Shown here: positions 47,766 through 57,790 of the stretch, one piece after another
Layout: each line of letters begins with the position of its first letter
How positions within the stretch are numbered: position 1 is the first letter of the stretch
NCBI RefSeq assembly: GCF_910577135.1
Contig: NZ_CAJTLL010000003.1
Coordinates: forward strand, 107,427-171,426
Direction of reading: 5' to 3'
Source: an uncultured Helicobacter sp.
GTDB taxonomy: Bacteria; Campylobacterota; Campylobacteria; Campylobacterales; Helicobacteraceae
Length of the DNA: 64,000 nucleotides
The notes under the pieces: generated by a model
The model's input: the letters and a program-made list of their open reading frames with translations, nothing else
What the model was told of the DNA's origin: nothing
Database searches by the model: none
Position numbers and translations under genes: made by a program

Positions 47766-49100
47766 TTAGGCGTTATTATCCAAACTCTGCTGAATCCTGC
47801 TCTTAAGATCCTCAATAATACTTTTTGTGGTGTTATTTTGAGCGATTTCGCTTTCAATAGCCTTGAGTGCTTTACTCACCGAGCTATGATCCTTCATACC
47901 TAGCTCTTTAGCGATCATTGGCATAGAGTTAATAGTCAAAGCACGAGCGAGATAAATCACCACGCGCCTAGCAAAGGCAATCTTACGATTGCGCTCTTTA
48001 GATACAATCTCACTTGGCTTGATATTAAGCTCCTTGCTTACTACTTTAATGATATTATTTAATGTAATACCCTCTAGCTTTTCATTTTGATAGCTTTTGA
48101 GCACATTTTCAGCGACTTTACGTGCACTGCTTTCTGGAGAGAGATTCAAATTTAAGTTAATCGTAGAGAGAATCCCCTCAATCTGGCGAATGTTGCCGTG
48201 TATATTAGAAGCAATGTAATCAATCACCCCTCTATCAAGGCTGATACGATTGATTTCGCATTTAGACATAATGATGGAAATTTTTGTCTCAAGGTCTGGA
48301 TTGGTAATCTCTGCCATCACCCCGCCCTCAAATCGTGAACGTAGCCTATCTGCTAAACCTTTAATCTCCTTAGGGGGCTTATCACTTGTCATCACAATTT
48401 GCTTTTGTGCGTTGTAAAGGGCATTAAAGGTATTAAGTAGCTCCTCTTGCATACCATCTTTACCACCTAAAAACTGCACATCATCAATGAGCAGGTAATC
48501 ACACTTGCGATACTTATCACGGAATCCATCCATCGTGCCACGCTTAATCTTCTCTGTATATTCGTTTAAAAACTCTTCAGCTGGCACATATATGACATTT
48601 TTATTTTGCTCCTTGACATAATTACCTATTGCATTTAAAAGATGTGTTTTGCCAAGTCCGGAATGCCCATAGAATACGACAGGATTATACATACTTGCTT
48701 GCTGCTGTGCTACAAGTTTTGCTATCGTGTAGGCGTGTTCATTAGATTTACCGACAACAAAATTTTCAAATGAATAAAAGGGATTGAGAGAGAGGATATT
48801 GGTTTGAAACTGATTTGTGCTTTTATTCACCTTTAAACTTTTCACATTTCCTTTTTTCTCTTTAATTTTAATGTGAATTTCTGGGCGGATACCATTAGAA
48901 TTTTCGTCTTTAAAAATATCTGCGATTATGTCGATATAATTACCTTTTATCCAATTTGCTACAAAAATATTTGGCACATAAAAAACCTCTAAGTCTGTCC
49001 TAGAGGCATTTTCATCATATTCCATAAGAGAAATATACGAATCATACTCTTGGTGCGATAGTTTATTTTTAAGTTTCTTTAATATATTATCAACCTGCAA
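47766..49100 (-). CDS. dnaA: Chromosomal replication initiator DnaA
   Basis: A 444-residue initiator with an N-terminal oligomerisation domain, a short lysine-rich linker (NKSTNQFQTN), the AAA+ core with GHSGLGKTHLL and LLIDDVQFLGG, and a C-terminal DNA-binding helix-turn-helix ending KELGMKDHSSVSKALKAIE. Length is typical for Helicobacter. It is divergent from ruvC; a 160-bp AT-rich gap between them includes one DnaA-box-like site (49143-49151). Confidence 0.97.
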   Translation of the reverse strand: MQVDNILKKLKNKLSHQEYDSYISLMEYDENASRTDLEVFYVPNIFVANWIKGNYIDIIADIFKDENSNGIRPEIHIKIKEKKGNVKSLKVNKSTNQFQTNILSLNPFYSFENFVVGKSNEHAYTIAKLVAQQQASMYNPVVFYGHSGLGKTHLLNAIGNYVKEQNKNVIYVPAEEFLNEYTEKIKRGTMDGFRDKYRKCDYLLIDDVQFLGGKDGMQEELLNTFNALYNAQKQIVMTSDKPPKEIKGLADRLRSRFEGGVMAEITNPDLETKISIIMSKCEINRISLDRGVIDYIASNIHGNIRQIEGILSTINLNLNLSPESSARKVAENVLKSYQNEKLEGITLNNIIKVVSKELNIKPSEIVSKERNRKIAFARRVVIYLARALTINSMPMIAKELGMKDHSSVSKALKAIESEIAQNNTTKSIIEDLKSRIQQSLDNNA

Positions 49101-49142
49101 TTTATTAACCTTAGATTATAGACGATATATTACGCTTGATGA

Positions 49143-49151
49143 CGTGAATAA
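49143..49151 (-). other. Possible DnaA box in the dnaA-ruvC gap
   Basis: The minus strand reads TTATTCACG, which fits the Helicobacter-type box (T-Y-ATTCACN). Only one copy is clear, so the origin cannot be placed from this. Confidence 0.35.
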
Positions 49152-49260
49152 AATGTGAAAACTTGCAATATCTTAGAGTGATATTACCAAGAATTGCTAA
49201 GAAATTATCATTCCAAAAATGAGGGGAAATCATAATGCAAAAAAAATTATGGGTTAAATC

Positions 49261-49788
49261 GTGTATATTTTAGGTATTGACCCCGGGAGTAGGAATTGCG
49301 GCTATGCCATTATACACTTCACGCCTCCACAGGCTCTAAGACTTGTCGAAGCAGGGATTATTAAAATCAAAGAGCGCGACTTGCAAAGCCAAATTGTCGA
49401 ATTTGTCGAGGGTATTGACTTGGTGCTAAAAACACATACAATCGATGAGGTAGCCATAGAAGATATATTCTTTGCCTATAATCCCCAAAGTGTGATTAAA
49501 CTCGCGCAGTTCCGCGGGGCTTTGAGCTTAAAAATTCTCCAAGACATCGGGCATTTTGCCGAATACACGCCCTTGCAAGTAAAAAAGGCTCTCACAGGCA
49601 ATGGCAAAGCAGACAAAACACAAGTGGCTTTTATGGTGAAAAAAATCTTAAGCATTAAGGGTGAAATCAAGCCCCTTGATATTACTGATGCCATTGCCAT
49701 TGCTATCACGCATTCCCAGCGAATCCGCACAGGTGGCATAGATTCTATAGAATCTATGCCACAGCTCAAAATAAAGCAAAATCTATGA
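49261..49788 (+). CDS. ruvC: Holliday junction resolvase RuvC
   Basis: Cleaves Holliday junctions with RuvAB. The 175-residue product starts at GTG 49261 and shows [16 protein letters not shown] (first catalytic Asp), the Glu in [20 protein letters not shown], and the C-terminal acidic pair in [16 protein letters not shown]. It overlaps the first cts gene by 4 bp (49785-49788), so it is cotranscribed with the competence cluster. Confidence 0.95.
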   Translation: MYILGIDPGSRNCGYAIIHFTPPQALRLVEAGIIKIKERDLQSQIVEFVEGIDLVLKTHTIDEVAIEDIFFAYNPQSVIKLAQFRGALSLKILQDIGHFAEYTPLQVKKALTGNGKADKTQVAFMVKKILSIKGEIKPLDITDAIAIAITHSQRIRTGGIDSIESMPQLKIKQNL

Positions 49789-51110
49789 GTGTAAAAGCCC
49801 TAAAATTCTTTGATACACAAAGCCAAAGCCTCTACACATTAGCAAGTAATCGCCTTATTATAGATAGTCAAAAGCCCACATCTGTAGATATTGCTTCTCC
49901 TACGCTCTCACATTTCACACATCTTAGCCTTGAAGTGGAAAAAGCCGCCCTTAAAAGCGCTCAAGATTCTGCCCATATCAGCTCTTTACTCTTCTCCCTT
50001 GCCTATCAGCAATCCGCTCTGCATAAACCCCCTTATGCTTATGAAATCTACTTTATCCCCCGCGAACACTCCTTTGATGAGGAAAAATGTATATATGAGA
50101 CATGTTTTTATGAAAAATACACCTTTTCACCCAAAGCCTCCATTATCACAAGCGATATATTTTTACCCTCTGCATTGGCTGCTTTTGAGATGAAAGAAAA
50201 TAGAGTGATATGGATAGAATCTTATCTGTGCTATTTTGAAAACAATGCGCTTAAAGAAGTGCTGCATTGTGAATTAGGCGCGGATAACACATATTTACAA
50301 TCCATCGCTTTACATATTGCTTATTTACAAGAAGCCTATCATCAGTATTTCACACATTTGTATTATTTTATGCCTGATGCATTAGTAGAAAATGCAGCTT
50401 ACCTTGATTTATCTACCACAACACACCACGGACAAACTTTGCTTATCAAGCCCTTAAGTGAGATATGCAATGATACGCGTGGCCTTACATTTGAGACATT
50501 AAAAGCTACTTTAGCCCTGCATTATGCTATGTTTTATCAAAACCAAACTTTGAATCTTCCTAATTTCGCCTCAAAGCCCTCTGCCCACAAAAAACTATAT
50601 GTCTCTTTTGGCATAGTGGCAATGATATTTTTATATATCTTTCCTCTTGCCCTAATGTTTTATAATCAACATTTGCAAGAGGATATTTCAAGCCTTAATG
50701 CAAAGAGTGAATCACTCTTTGCCTCTCAATCTATTGTCCATAATACATTAGAGCAAGAAAATCTCCAAGCCCTTACTCGCAAACAAAATATGCTCATAAA
50801 AAATCTACACGATATAGCCTTGTGGCAGCAGAGCTATCATCTACGCTATGACTTTATGCAAGAGGTATTAAAACCCCAAGAATCGCCTCTTATATATGAG
50901 GGCGTAAGCTTTCACTTTACTCCTCATATTTTTGTAGCTCTACTTGAGATAAGTGCCCCCAATCAAATTCATATCTCTACACTCCTTGCTACACTCAATA
51001 CTCCTACACAAAAAGCCTTTTTGCAAGATTCTATCAAAGAGACATTTGATACAGATAATAAATCTTCACATTTTTATGCCCATATCGTGGTGGTGTATAA
51101 TGTCATTTAA
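49785..51110 (+). CDS. Type II secretion-like competence protein, PilM/PilN-like (CtsX-type)
   Basis: A 441-residue protein with one membrane helix near residue 270-290 ([19 protein letters not shown]) and a large cytoplasmic N-terminus, followed by a periplasmic coiled coil ([20 protein letters not shown]). The layout matches the fused PilM-PilN-like assembly protein that pairs with CtsE/CtsF in Campylobacter. It overlaps ruvC and the next gene. No clear sequence motif proves identity; the operon context carries the call. Confidence 0.65.
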   Translation: MSVKALKFFDTQSQSLYTLASNRLIIDSQKPTSVDIASPTLSHFTHLSLEVEKAALKSAQDSAHISSLLFSLAYQQSALHKPPYAYEIYFIPREHSFDEEKCIYETCFYEKYTFSPKASIITSDIFLPSALAAFEMKENRVIWIESYLCYFENNALKEVLHCELGADNTYLQSIALHIAYLQEAYHQYFTHLYYFMPDALVENAAYLDLSTTTHHGQTLLIKPLSEICNDTRGLTFETLKATLALHYAMFYQNQTLNLPNFASKPSAHKKLYVSFGIVAMIFLYIFPLALMFYNQHLQEDISSLNAKSESLFASQSIVHNTLEQENLQALTRKQNMLIKNLHDIALWQQSYHLRYDFMQEVLKPQESPLIYEGVSFHFTPHIFVALLEISAPNQIHISTLLATLNTPTQKAFLQDSIKETFDTDNKSSHFYAHIVVVYNVI

Positions 51111-51708
51111 ACATTACTTTAATATTATGCACTCTAGGATACAGAGCCTTCTCTCCGCTAAAAGCAAAAGAGAGAAATCCTTTTTTATCGCTGCACTTAC
51201 CTTGTGTATTGTATTTGTTATGCTTGATTTTGTGTATATGCCTTTAATAGAGCATAATCGCGCCCTTAAAGCACTGCATACACAGACTTTAGAGGAATTT
51301 GCCACCTCATCAAATTCACTCCAAAATGTCAAGTTACTCCATTTAGAACAAGCGCAATCTATGGATTCTAAACGCACAATGCTTGAGGAAAATCTCTCTA
51401 TCCTTAAAGAATATATGCAATCCCAAGAAGATTATCTTAACCCCTTTGCCCTTATGCCTAAGCTCATTGCCTTTGCCAAAACACAGCATCTTAATCTTTC
51501 TACTTTAACACCCTACCCTATGCTTGATGCCTTAAACATCGAGGGTATGGGGTATTTTGATAATCTTATCAATTTGCTTGAATATATAGAATCTCATCGC
51601 TTTTTTAGCATTGATAGCTTAAGTCTTAAGCCCTTTAATGGCAGGGAAATATATTTTAATCTGCTTATTATTGATAATCGCCTTAATCCCCAAAGGCTCA
51701 ATTTATGA
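51100..51708 (+). CDS. PilO-like assembly protein of the cts operon
   Basis: Start set at ATG 51100 (202 residues), overlapping the upstream stop by 11 bases. One membrane helix (residues about 27-47, FFIAALTLCIVFVMLDFVYM) is followed by a periplasmic coiled coil (LEEFATSSNSLQNVKLLHLE) and a ferredoxin-like half, the PilO pattern. Sequence identity is low, so this is by topology and position. Confidence 0.6.
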   Translation: MSFKHYFNIMHSRIQSLLSAKSKREKSFFIAALTLCIVFVMLDFVYMPLIEHNRALKALHTQTLEEFATSSNSLQNVKLLHLEQAQSMDSKRTMLEENLSILKEYMQSQEDYLNPFALMPKLIAFAKTQHLNLSTLTPYPMLDALNIEGMGYFDNLINLLEYIESHRFFSIDSLSLKPFNGREIYFNLLIIDNRLNPQRLNL

Positions 51709-52055
51709 AACATATATGCTTAATATATCTATGGGCTATATCTCTTTATGCGCTAGATTCTGCATTTCACACACTTATTGCGAACCTAGAAGCATTCTCT
51801 AAAGACACCATCAAAAATAAAATACAGCACCTGCATAATCCTTTTGAGCAAAACCATACCCAAGAAACACTAGATCTCTTTGCTATTATTAATGGTAAGG
51901 TCCTTATCAATGAGCAATGGCTGCATATAGGGGAATATATTCAAGACTATAAAATTATAGATATACAGCCAGAGCATATTGTCTTACAAAAAGGTAAAAC
52001 CCGCTATAGCCTTGCCATAGGCAAAAGTATGAGCCAAAATAAGGAGACAGAATAA
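51705..52055 (+). CDS. Small secreted protein of the cts operon (PilP/GspC-like)
   Basis: A 116-residue exported protein with signal peptide MKHICLIYLWAISLYA. The C-terminal part has a beta-rich pattern (LINEQWLHIGEYIQDYKI, then IVLQKGKTRYSLAIGK) resembling the pilotin-adjacent PilP/GspC HR domain. Position between the PilO-like gene and the secretin supports a role in linking them. Confidence 0.55.
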   Translation: MKHICLIYLWAISLYALDSAFHTLIANLEAFSKDTIKNKIQHLHNPFEQNHTQETLDLFAIINGKVLINEQWLHIGEYIQDYKIIDIQPEHIVLQKGKTRYSLAIGKSMSQNKETE

Positions 52056-52126
52056 TGCTTTGCATATTACATTTTTCAGCTACACTTGTAATTTATGCAA
52101 AGATTGGGCTGCACTAAGGGGGAAAT

Positions 52127-53815
52127 ATGAAAGCGTGTTTTAGAATTCTTTATTTTTTACCAATACTACTTTTTTCCTGTGATTCACCCATTAATATTCA
52201 CTCACGTAGCAATGTCCCTCTAAGCAAAATCATCGAGGAGGTTGCCACACAATGCCAACTTAATATTATCTACCTCCAAGAGAATACCAAAGCAATGCTC
52301 GATAGCAAAAAGATGGCGATTCATATCCAAAACAAGCCTATTAAAAAGGTTTTAGATAGCCTTATTACTAGCAATGATTTTTATTACAACCTGCATAATG
52401 AGACCTTAAAAATCGGCTCGCTTCTTACCAAAACCTTTGAAATTAGCTATATTGCCACCACGCGCGTAGGCTCTAGCAACACTGACATTGTCTTTTCACA
52501 AGATAATCAAATCCAATCCGTCTATAATACAAGCCTACACAACGCCCCCTTAGCCATTTCAAACTTTGAACTCGATTCCCAATCGCATAAAATGGCAATA
52601 GGCAAAGCGACTGCAAATAATCCCAATATAGGTAAAAGCGGGACAAAGATTTATAGCATTGATGAGATTGACTTTTGGGGTGAGCTCCATAATGAAATCG
52701 CTGCTATTGCCTATGCACCAGGCGATAGCTATCAGCCTAATCCCATAGAATTAAAGGGAAAGAGCAAGGATATTATTATCAACAAAGCAGCCGGGCTACT
52801 CACTATAACCGCCACACCCACACAGATGAGACGTATTGAGGCTTATATTAAGAATTTGAATGAGAAGATTCAAAAGCAAGTGCTAATTGATGTGCATATT
52901 TTTAGCCTCCAGCATACCAATAATCAAACCTATGGCGTGGATTGGGGTGAGTTTTATAAATTAGGGAATCTCTCCACTCTCCCGCCAAGCGCGGATTCTC
53001 AAAGTAGCAATGTGAATGTAGATTCTTCAGGCAATAGCTTTGCGATTAATATTTTCTCACAAGGTGTGAGCATTAACCGCATTATCGAGTTTTTGCAAAC
53101 TTATGGCAAGGTGCAGTCCATCTCTAATCCCAAAGTTTTAACGCTCAATAACCAACCTGCTATCATTAGCGTAGGCAGTGTGCTAAGATATTCACAAAAT
53201 ACGACCTATCAAACCACCACGCAAGGCACTTCGATACAAAACAACGCCCAAGCCTTCCCCTCTGTCTTTGCTGGAATCCTCCTTGATGTAACCCCAAGCA
53301 TTAAAGATAGTAAAATCATTTTGAAAATCAATCCCTCCATTACCAAAACTAAAGATATCGCGATTGAAAATCAAACAACCGCGCTAGAAACGCCCCCTAA
53401 CCTCTCCACAAAGCAGCTTTCCTCGCTCGTGCAGGTAAAAGATGGAGAGCAAATCATATTGGGAGGATTGATTGACAAAACAGAGGGGCAGACTATCCGT
53501 AAAGTGCCGATTTTAGGCGATATTCCGCTGATTAAATATCTCTTTAGCTATAAGAGAAATATCAAAGAAACCCAAGAAATGATTATTGTCATATCTCCAC
53601 ATATTATCAATCTTGAATCAAATATCACCTCAAAGGATAGGACAATCATCGATGAGATTATCGACTTTAGCCAAAAAGATACATTAAAAGACACCCAAGC
53701 TAAAGAAGCCACCAAACAAGAAGCAGCCGCAGATAAACAACCCAAAGCTAATTCCCAACCAAGCCAAGATTCCATACAAGATATTCCACAAAATCCCACC
53801 ATAGAGGATATGTAA
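52127..53815 (+). CDS. ctsD: Secretin of a type II secretion/competence system
   Basis: A 562-residue outer-membrane channel. A signal peptide and N-terminal domains (SKIIEEVATQCQLNIIYLQE) precede the secretin core: QVLIDVHIFSLQHTNNQTYG, VQSISNPKVLTLNNQPAIIS, and SLVQVKDGEQIILGGLIDKT, ending with QEMIIVISPHIINL. The C-terminal tail is charged and glutamine-rich. It precedes ctsE with a one-base overlap. Confidence 0.9.
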   Translation: MKACFRILYFLPILLFSCDSPINIHSRSNVPLSKIIEEVATQCQLNIIYLQENTKAMLDSKKMAIHIQNKPIKKVLDSLITSNDFYYNLHNETLKIGSLLTKTFEISYIATTRVGSSNTDIVFSQDNQIQSVYNTSLHNAPLAISNFELDSQSHKMAIGKATANNPNIGKSGTKIYSIDEIDFWGELHNEIAAIAYAPGDSYQPNPIELKGKSKDIIINKAAGLLTITATPTQMRRIEAYIKNLNEKIQKQVLIDVHIFSLQHTNNQTYGVDWGEFYKLGNLSTLPPSADSQSSNVNVDSSGNSFAINIFSQGVSINRIIEFLQTYGKVQSISNPKVLTLNNQPAIISVGSVLRYSQNTTYQTTTQGTSIQNNAQAFPSVFAGILLDVTPSIKDSKIILKINPSITKTKDIAIENQTTALETPPNLSTKQLSSLVQVKDGEQIILGGLIDKTEGQTIRKVPILGDIPLIKYLFSYKRNIKETQEMIIVISPHIINLESNITSKDRTIIDEIIDFSQKDTLKDTQAKEATKQEAAADKQPKANSQPSQDSIQDIPQNPTIEDM

Positions 53816-55350
53816 TGGATGTGTCATTCCCCCCTATCAATCTCCATAGCTTAAAGCTTAGTGAATCTTGCCTCAATGCCCTTGAATACAAGTTTATCCA
53901 AAAACACCAATGCCTTATCTTTGATATTACACAATCCCCTCAAACAATCCATATCGCCCTTAAACACACTAATGCTCCCCTTAGCCTTATCCGTACGCAC
54001 ATTTTGCGCCTCTATCCTCAAGCACATTTAGTATTTTTTACCACCGATGAAAAGTCTTTTGCGCTCCAAGCCCATCATATTTATCTCTTTCAACACTTTA
54101 ATACATTGAAAAACGCACTTTTGAAGCAGCACGAAAGCCCAAATGATACAAACAATAAGGATACCGATATAAGCGTAGTAGCATTGCTTGATTTTATCCT
54201 GCATACTTGTATTATGCAAAAGGCAAGTGATATACATTTAGAATCTTTTGAAGCAAATGGCAAAAGGGCAGCACGTATTAGAATCCGCATAGATGGTATG
54301 CTAAGAGAATTGTTTAGTTTAGAATCTAATGTGCTCGAGGCGTTGAGTTCGCGCTTAAAGCTAGAATTTGAGCTAGACATCACGCAAACACGTCAAAGCC
54401 AAGATGGACGTTTCAAGCGGGTATTTGATAATCATCATTTTGACTTCCGCCTCTCTATTCTCCCAGCCTTTGGCGGAGAATCGCTAGTGATTAGAATCCT
54501 CGCTAAAGAGACACAGAATCTAAGTCTTGAGGGCTTAGGATTTACCAAAGAGCATTTAACCACTATCACAGGGCATATTCAAGCACAAAATGGCATTATC
54601 CTCCTCACAGGACCTACCGGCAGTGGTAAATCCACGACACTCTATGCAATGATAGAATCTATCAAATCCCCTGATAAAAAGATTATCACCCTTGAAGACC
54701 CTATCGAGTATCACACACAGCTTACTACACAGGTGCTTATCCACAATAAATATGATTTTGGCTTTAGTGAGGCTTTGAGGGCATTATTGCGGCACGACCC
54801 TGATGTCCTAATGATAGGTGAAATCCGTGATAAAGAAAGTCTTGATATTGCGCTAAGGGCTGCTCTCACAGGGCATTTAGTATTAAGCACATTGCATACG
54901 AATGACGCGCTTAGTGTGGCAGAGCGGTTGCTTGATATGGGCGCACAGGGCTATCTTATTGCTTCAAGTTTGCGTTTAGTGATTTCCCAAAGGCTTGTGC
55001 GCAAATTATGTCCATATTGTAGAGCCCCACTTAGTGCCAAAGAAATGTATAATAAGCTTTTGCAATCTCATCTTTTGCATTTATGGGATAATATAAAAGA
55101 TGGCACATTTTTCGCTCCTTGTGGCTGCGTGCATTGCAATATGCAGGGCTTTAGCGGTCGTTTGCTTGTCGCAGAATGTTTGCAAAATACGTCTTTATTG
55201 GGTGAGTATATCAAATCACCGCAAGATAAGGCGCATATACACGCAAAGCTTAAACAAACGGGCTTTAAAAGTATGCTAGAGGTAGGTATGGAACTGCTCA
55301 AAAACGGGCAGAGCAGTTTTGAAGAAATTTATAGGGTGTGTAATATATGA
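53815..55350 (+). CDS. ctsE: GspE/PilB-type secretion ATPase of the competence system
   Basis: A 511-residue hexameric ATPase. Walker A is ILLTGPTGSGKSTTLYAMIE (residue about 264). The Asp-box is LEDPIEYHTQLTTQVLI, Walker B is HDPDVLMIGEIRDKESLDIA, and the His-box is ALTGHLVLSTLHTNDA. A zinc-binding tetracysteine follows (CPYC, then CGCVHC). Position between the secretin and GspF-like gene fits Campylobacter CtsE. It overlaps ctsF by 4 bp. Confidence 0.92.
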   Translation: MDVSFPPINLHSLKLSESCLNALEYKFIQKHQCLIFDITQSPQTIHIALKHTNAPLSLIRTHILRLYPQAHLVFFTTDEKSFALQAHHIYLFQHFNTLKNALLKQHESPNDTNNKDTDISVVALLDFILHTCIMQKASDIHLESFEANGKRAARIRIRIDGMLRELFSLESNVLEALSSRLKLEFELDITQTRQSQDGRFKRVFDNHHFDFRLSILPAFGGESLVIRILAKETQNLSLEGLGFTKEHLTTITGHIQAQNGIILLTGPTGSGKSTTLYAMIESIKSPDKKIITLEDPIEYHTQLTTQVLIHNKYDFGFSEALRALLRHDPDVLMIGEIRDKESLDIALRAALTGHLVLSTLHTNDALSVAERLLDMGAQGYLIASSLRLVISQRLVRKLCPYCRAPLSAKEMYNKLLQSHLLHLWDNIKDGTFFAPCGCVHCNMQGFSGRLLVAECLQNTSLLGEYIKSPQDKAHIHAKLKQTGFKSMLEVGMELLKNGQSSFEEIYRVCNI

Positions 55351-56582
55351 AAAAGCTACCGCAAAAATACTTAATCAAGGGCATTAAAGACAATCAACAC
55401 GTGCAAATCACTTTGCTTTCAACCTCATTAGAGAATGCTAAAGAACAGAGTTTGAATAAATACAATATCTATCCTATTGAAATCAAAGCCCTAAGTGGAT
55501 TTGAATTTCTCCATTTGCAGATACTAAGACTAGATAATAAAATCACCAAGCAAGATATTGCCGCACTTTTTATGCAAATCTCTACTATGCTAAGTGCGTC
55601 TTTGCCTATTCTTGAAGTGATTGAAGTATGTGCGAAAAATACCAAAAAATCGCCCCTAAAGCGGACATTGCTTGAAATCGCTTATCGATTGAATCTTGGA
55701 CAGAAGCTATCCTTGGCTTTTAAGGAGCATAGAGCAATCTTTGGCGATATGACGTGGAATATGATAGCCCTTGGGGAAAAGAGCGGAGAGCTAGGCGAGA
55801 TCTTTAAAATGCTTAGCAATCACCTCATCAAGGAGTATAAAAATAAGCGCAAAATCAAACGCGCCCTGTTTTATCCCACGCTCGTGCTACTAAGCATTAT
55901 AGGGGCATTTATCGGGCTTGTGCTATTTGTGCTACCTGAGTTTTTAATGATGTTTGAGGAACTCAAAGTTAATCTCCCTATCTACACTAGAATCCTTATC
56001 CATTTGAAAAGCTTTTTTACACATTTTGGGCTACTCTTTTGTGTGCTTGTGTGCGGGGGTGGGCTTATGCTATATAGATTCTATAAGCATTCGCAGAGCT
56101 TTAGACATTCCCTCCACGCCTTTGTTTTGCATATTCCTCTCATTGGTGAAATCATTAAACTTAATATGTTTTATCAATACACCTTTACGCTCTTTTTACA
56201 GCTTAAATCCGCCACTCCGCTTGATATGGCACTATCACTCAGTAATAATGCCCTTTATAATCTCGCCCTAAGGGCTGCATTTATTCGAGTCTTAGAATCT
56301 ATCAAAAATGGCAAAAGCCTCTCTCTCGCCCTCACACAAGAAAATGTCATAGATGATATTTCTTTGGCTCTTATCGCTGCTGGGGAGCAGAGCGGCAAAC
56401 TCCCTGAAATGCTTGAAGTATGCGCGAAGCGATTTGAGGAAATCGCACAAGAAAAGATAGATTCTCTCATCTCTCTTATTGAGCCGCTTTTAAGTCTTGT
56501 AATGGGTATCCTTTTGTTATTTTTAGCACTAGGGGTATTTGTGCCGATGTGGGATATGAGCAGTGCAGCCATCAATGGCTAA
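55347..56582 (+). CDS. ctsF: Inner-membrane platform protein GspF-type
   Basis: A 411-residue protein with the duplicated GspF domain: residues about 60-190 and 260-400, separated by membrane helices (LVLLSIIGAFIGLVLFVLPE, and LLFCVLVCGGGLMLYRFY). Typical words are AALFMQISTMLSASLPILEV, FGDMTWNMIALGEKSGELGE and LIAAGEQSGKLPEMLEVCAK. It closes the cts operon. A strong hairpin follows at 56678-56712. Confidence 0.92.
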   Translation: MKKLPQKYLIKGIKDNQHVQITLLSTSLENAKEQSLNKYNIYPIEIKALSGFEFLHLQILRLDNKITKQDIAALFMQISTMLSASLPILEVIEVCAKNTKKSPLKRTLLEIAYRLNLGQKLSLAFKEHRAIFGDMTWNMIALGEKSGELGEIFKMLSNHLIKEYKNKRKIKRALFYPTLVLLSIIGAFIGLVLFVLPEFLMMFEELKVNLPIYTRILIHLKSFFTHFGLLFCVLVCGGGLMLYRFYKHSQSFRHSLHAFVLHIPLIGEIIKLNMFYQYTFTLFLQLKSATPLDMALSLSNNALYNLALRAAFIRVLESIKNGKSLSLALTQENVIDDISLALIAAGEQSGKLPEMLEVCAKRFEEIAQEKIDSLISLIEPLLSLVMGILLLFLALGVFVPMWDMSSAAING

Positions 56583-57071
56583 ATTTCAAGACTTATATTC
56601 TTAAGATATGGACAAAACAATGGGTTTTACCAAAAATAAAAAATAGCAAAAGTTCTATACATTTTCTATTGTGCTTATTTATATAAGTGAGGTATATCCT
56701 CACTTATATAAAAATTAAACGCACGAGATGCTAACCCCTTAAAACATCGTAAGGGTGGTGAGTGGGTAATCTAGCGAGCTAATTTCTTTAAACCTCTCCC
56801 CCTTATAAAAAAAGAAAAACATAAAAAAATTTCAAACTTCAACAAAAGTTAATGTGTATTAAAAAAGAATCAAACAAAAGCAATTAATTTACACAATAAA
56901 CAAAGTAGAAGCTTTTATTATTTCTTATCTTTTGCAAAAATACCATCAAATCGTTACTACTTTGCCACTTTATTTATTTTGCCAAAAAGCGTGTGATATA
57001 TGAAAAAATTATTTGTTTTTTTATCCTATACTTAGAGGGTATTTCACATATATTTCACAAAAGGAGACGAT
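56583..57071. repeat. Intergenic region with hairpin and repeat copy
   Basis: No gene is supported. The strong hairpin at 56678-56712 is listed separately. The minus strand of about 56755-56835 repeats words found near 35360-35497 (TTTTTCTTTTTTTATAAGGG, then TCGCTAGATTACCC). The yceI promoter lies in the AT-rich end. Confidence 0.5.
56678..56712 (+). terminator. 15-bp perfect hairpin after ctsF
   Basis: TTTATATAAGTGAGG (56678-56692) and its complement (56698-56712) enclose a five-base loop. It is about 96 bases past the ctsF stop and probably ends the cts transcript. Confidence 0.55.
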
Positions 57072-57632
57072 ATGAAAAAAATTATCGCAGGTATGGTTCT
57101 TATAGGAAGCTTAGCGTGTGCGGCTGTGATTGACGCAAATAAGGCAGAGGTTAAATGGACAGCATTTAAAACGTCTACAAAAATTGGTGTAGGTGGCACA
57201 TTTAACGATGTAGTATTTAAATTTGGCAAACCAAATGTCGCTCAAAGTTTAGAATCTCAACTCAATAACGCCACAGCAACAATTGATATTATGAAAGTAA
57301 ATACTGCTGATGAAGGCAGAGATGAAACTATCCGCAAAAACTTTTTTGATAAATTTAGCAAAAAAGACCCTATCAAAGTAACATTTAAAGATGTGATTGA
57401 GGGTAAAGGTAAGGGCACGATTCTAGCAAGTGTGCGTATGAATGGTAAAACAAATAAAGTGCCTATGCAATTTGAAGTAGTGGGCAAAAAGCTTGTGGCA
57501 AAAGGTGTGATTGATTTAAGCGAGTTTAATGCTGAATCTGCACGTGCAAGCTTGCAAGCAGCTGTGTCTGACCTCCACGAGGGCTTGACTTGGTCTCAAG
57601 TAGAAATCGCCCTTGAAGCACCTTTGAAATAA
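57072..57632 (+). CDS. YceI-family periplasmic protein
   Basis: A 186-residue secreted protein with signal peptide MKKIIAGMVLIGSLACAA. The lipocalin-like YceI pattern is visible: ANKAEVKWTAFKTSTKIGVG at the start, then VTFKDVIEGKGKGTILASV. Members bind polyisoprenoid-like lipids; the role here is unknown. AAAGGAGACG precedes ATG 57072, and a terminator follows at 57644-57673. It stands alone. Confidence 0.88.
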   Translation: MKKIIAGMVLIGSLACAAVIDANKAEVKWTAFKTSTKIGVGGTFNDVVFKFGKPNVAQSLESQLNNATATIDIMKVNTADEGRDETIRKNFFDKFSKKDPIKVTFKDVIEGKGKGTILASVRMNGKTNKVPMQFEVVGKKLVAKGVIDLSEFNAESARASLQAAVSDLHEGLTWSQVEIALEAPLK

Positions 57633-57643
57633 CCTTCAAATAC

Positions 57644-57673
57644 AACAAGCTTAATATGGATATTAGGCTTGTT
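57644..57673 (+). terminator. Terminator of yceI
   Basis: A long stem, AACAAGCTTAATAT pairing with ATATTAGGCTTGTT (one G-T pair), is followed by TTCTCCTCTTCTC. It lies 11 bases beyond the stop. Confidence 0.7.
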
Positions 57674-57790
57674 TCTCCTCTTCTCTCATATTAAACCTAA
57701 ACCATTTAAAAAGCTTGTCTTATAATTTGCAATCTTACGATAACGTAGCAATTTAATTTGCTTCCTATAAGCTACGCTAAATGATTTATA

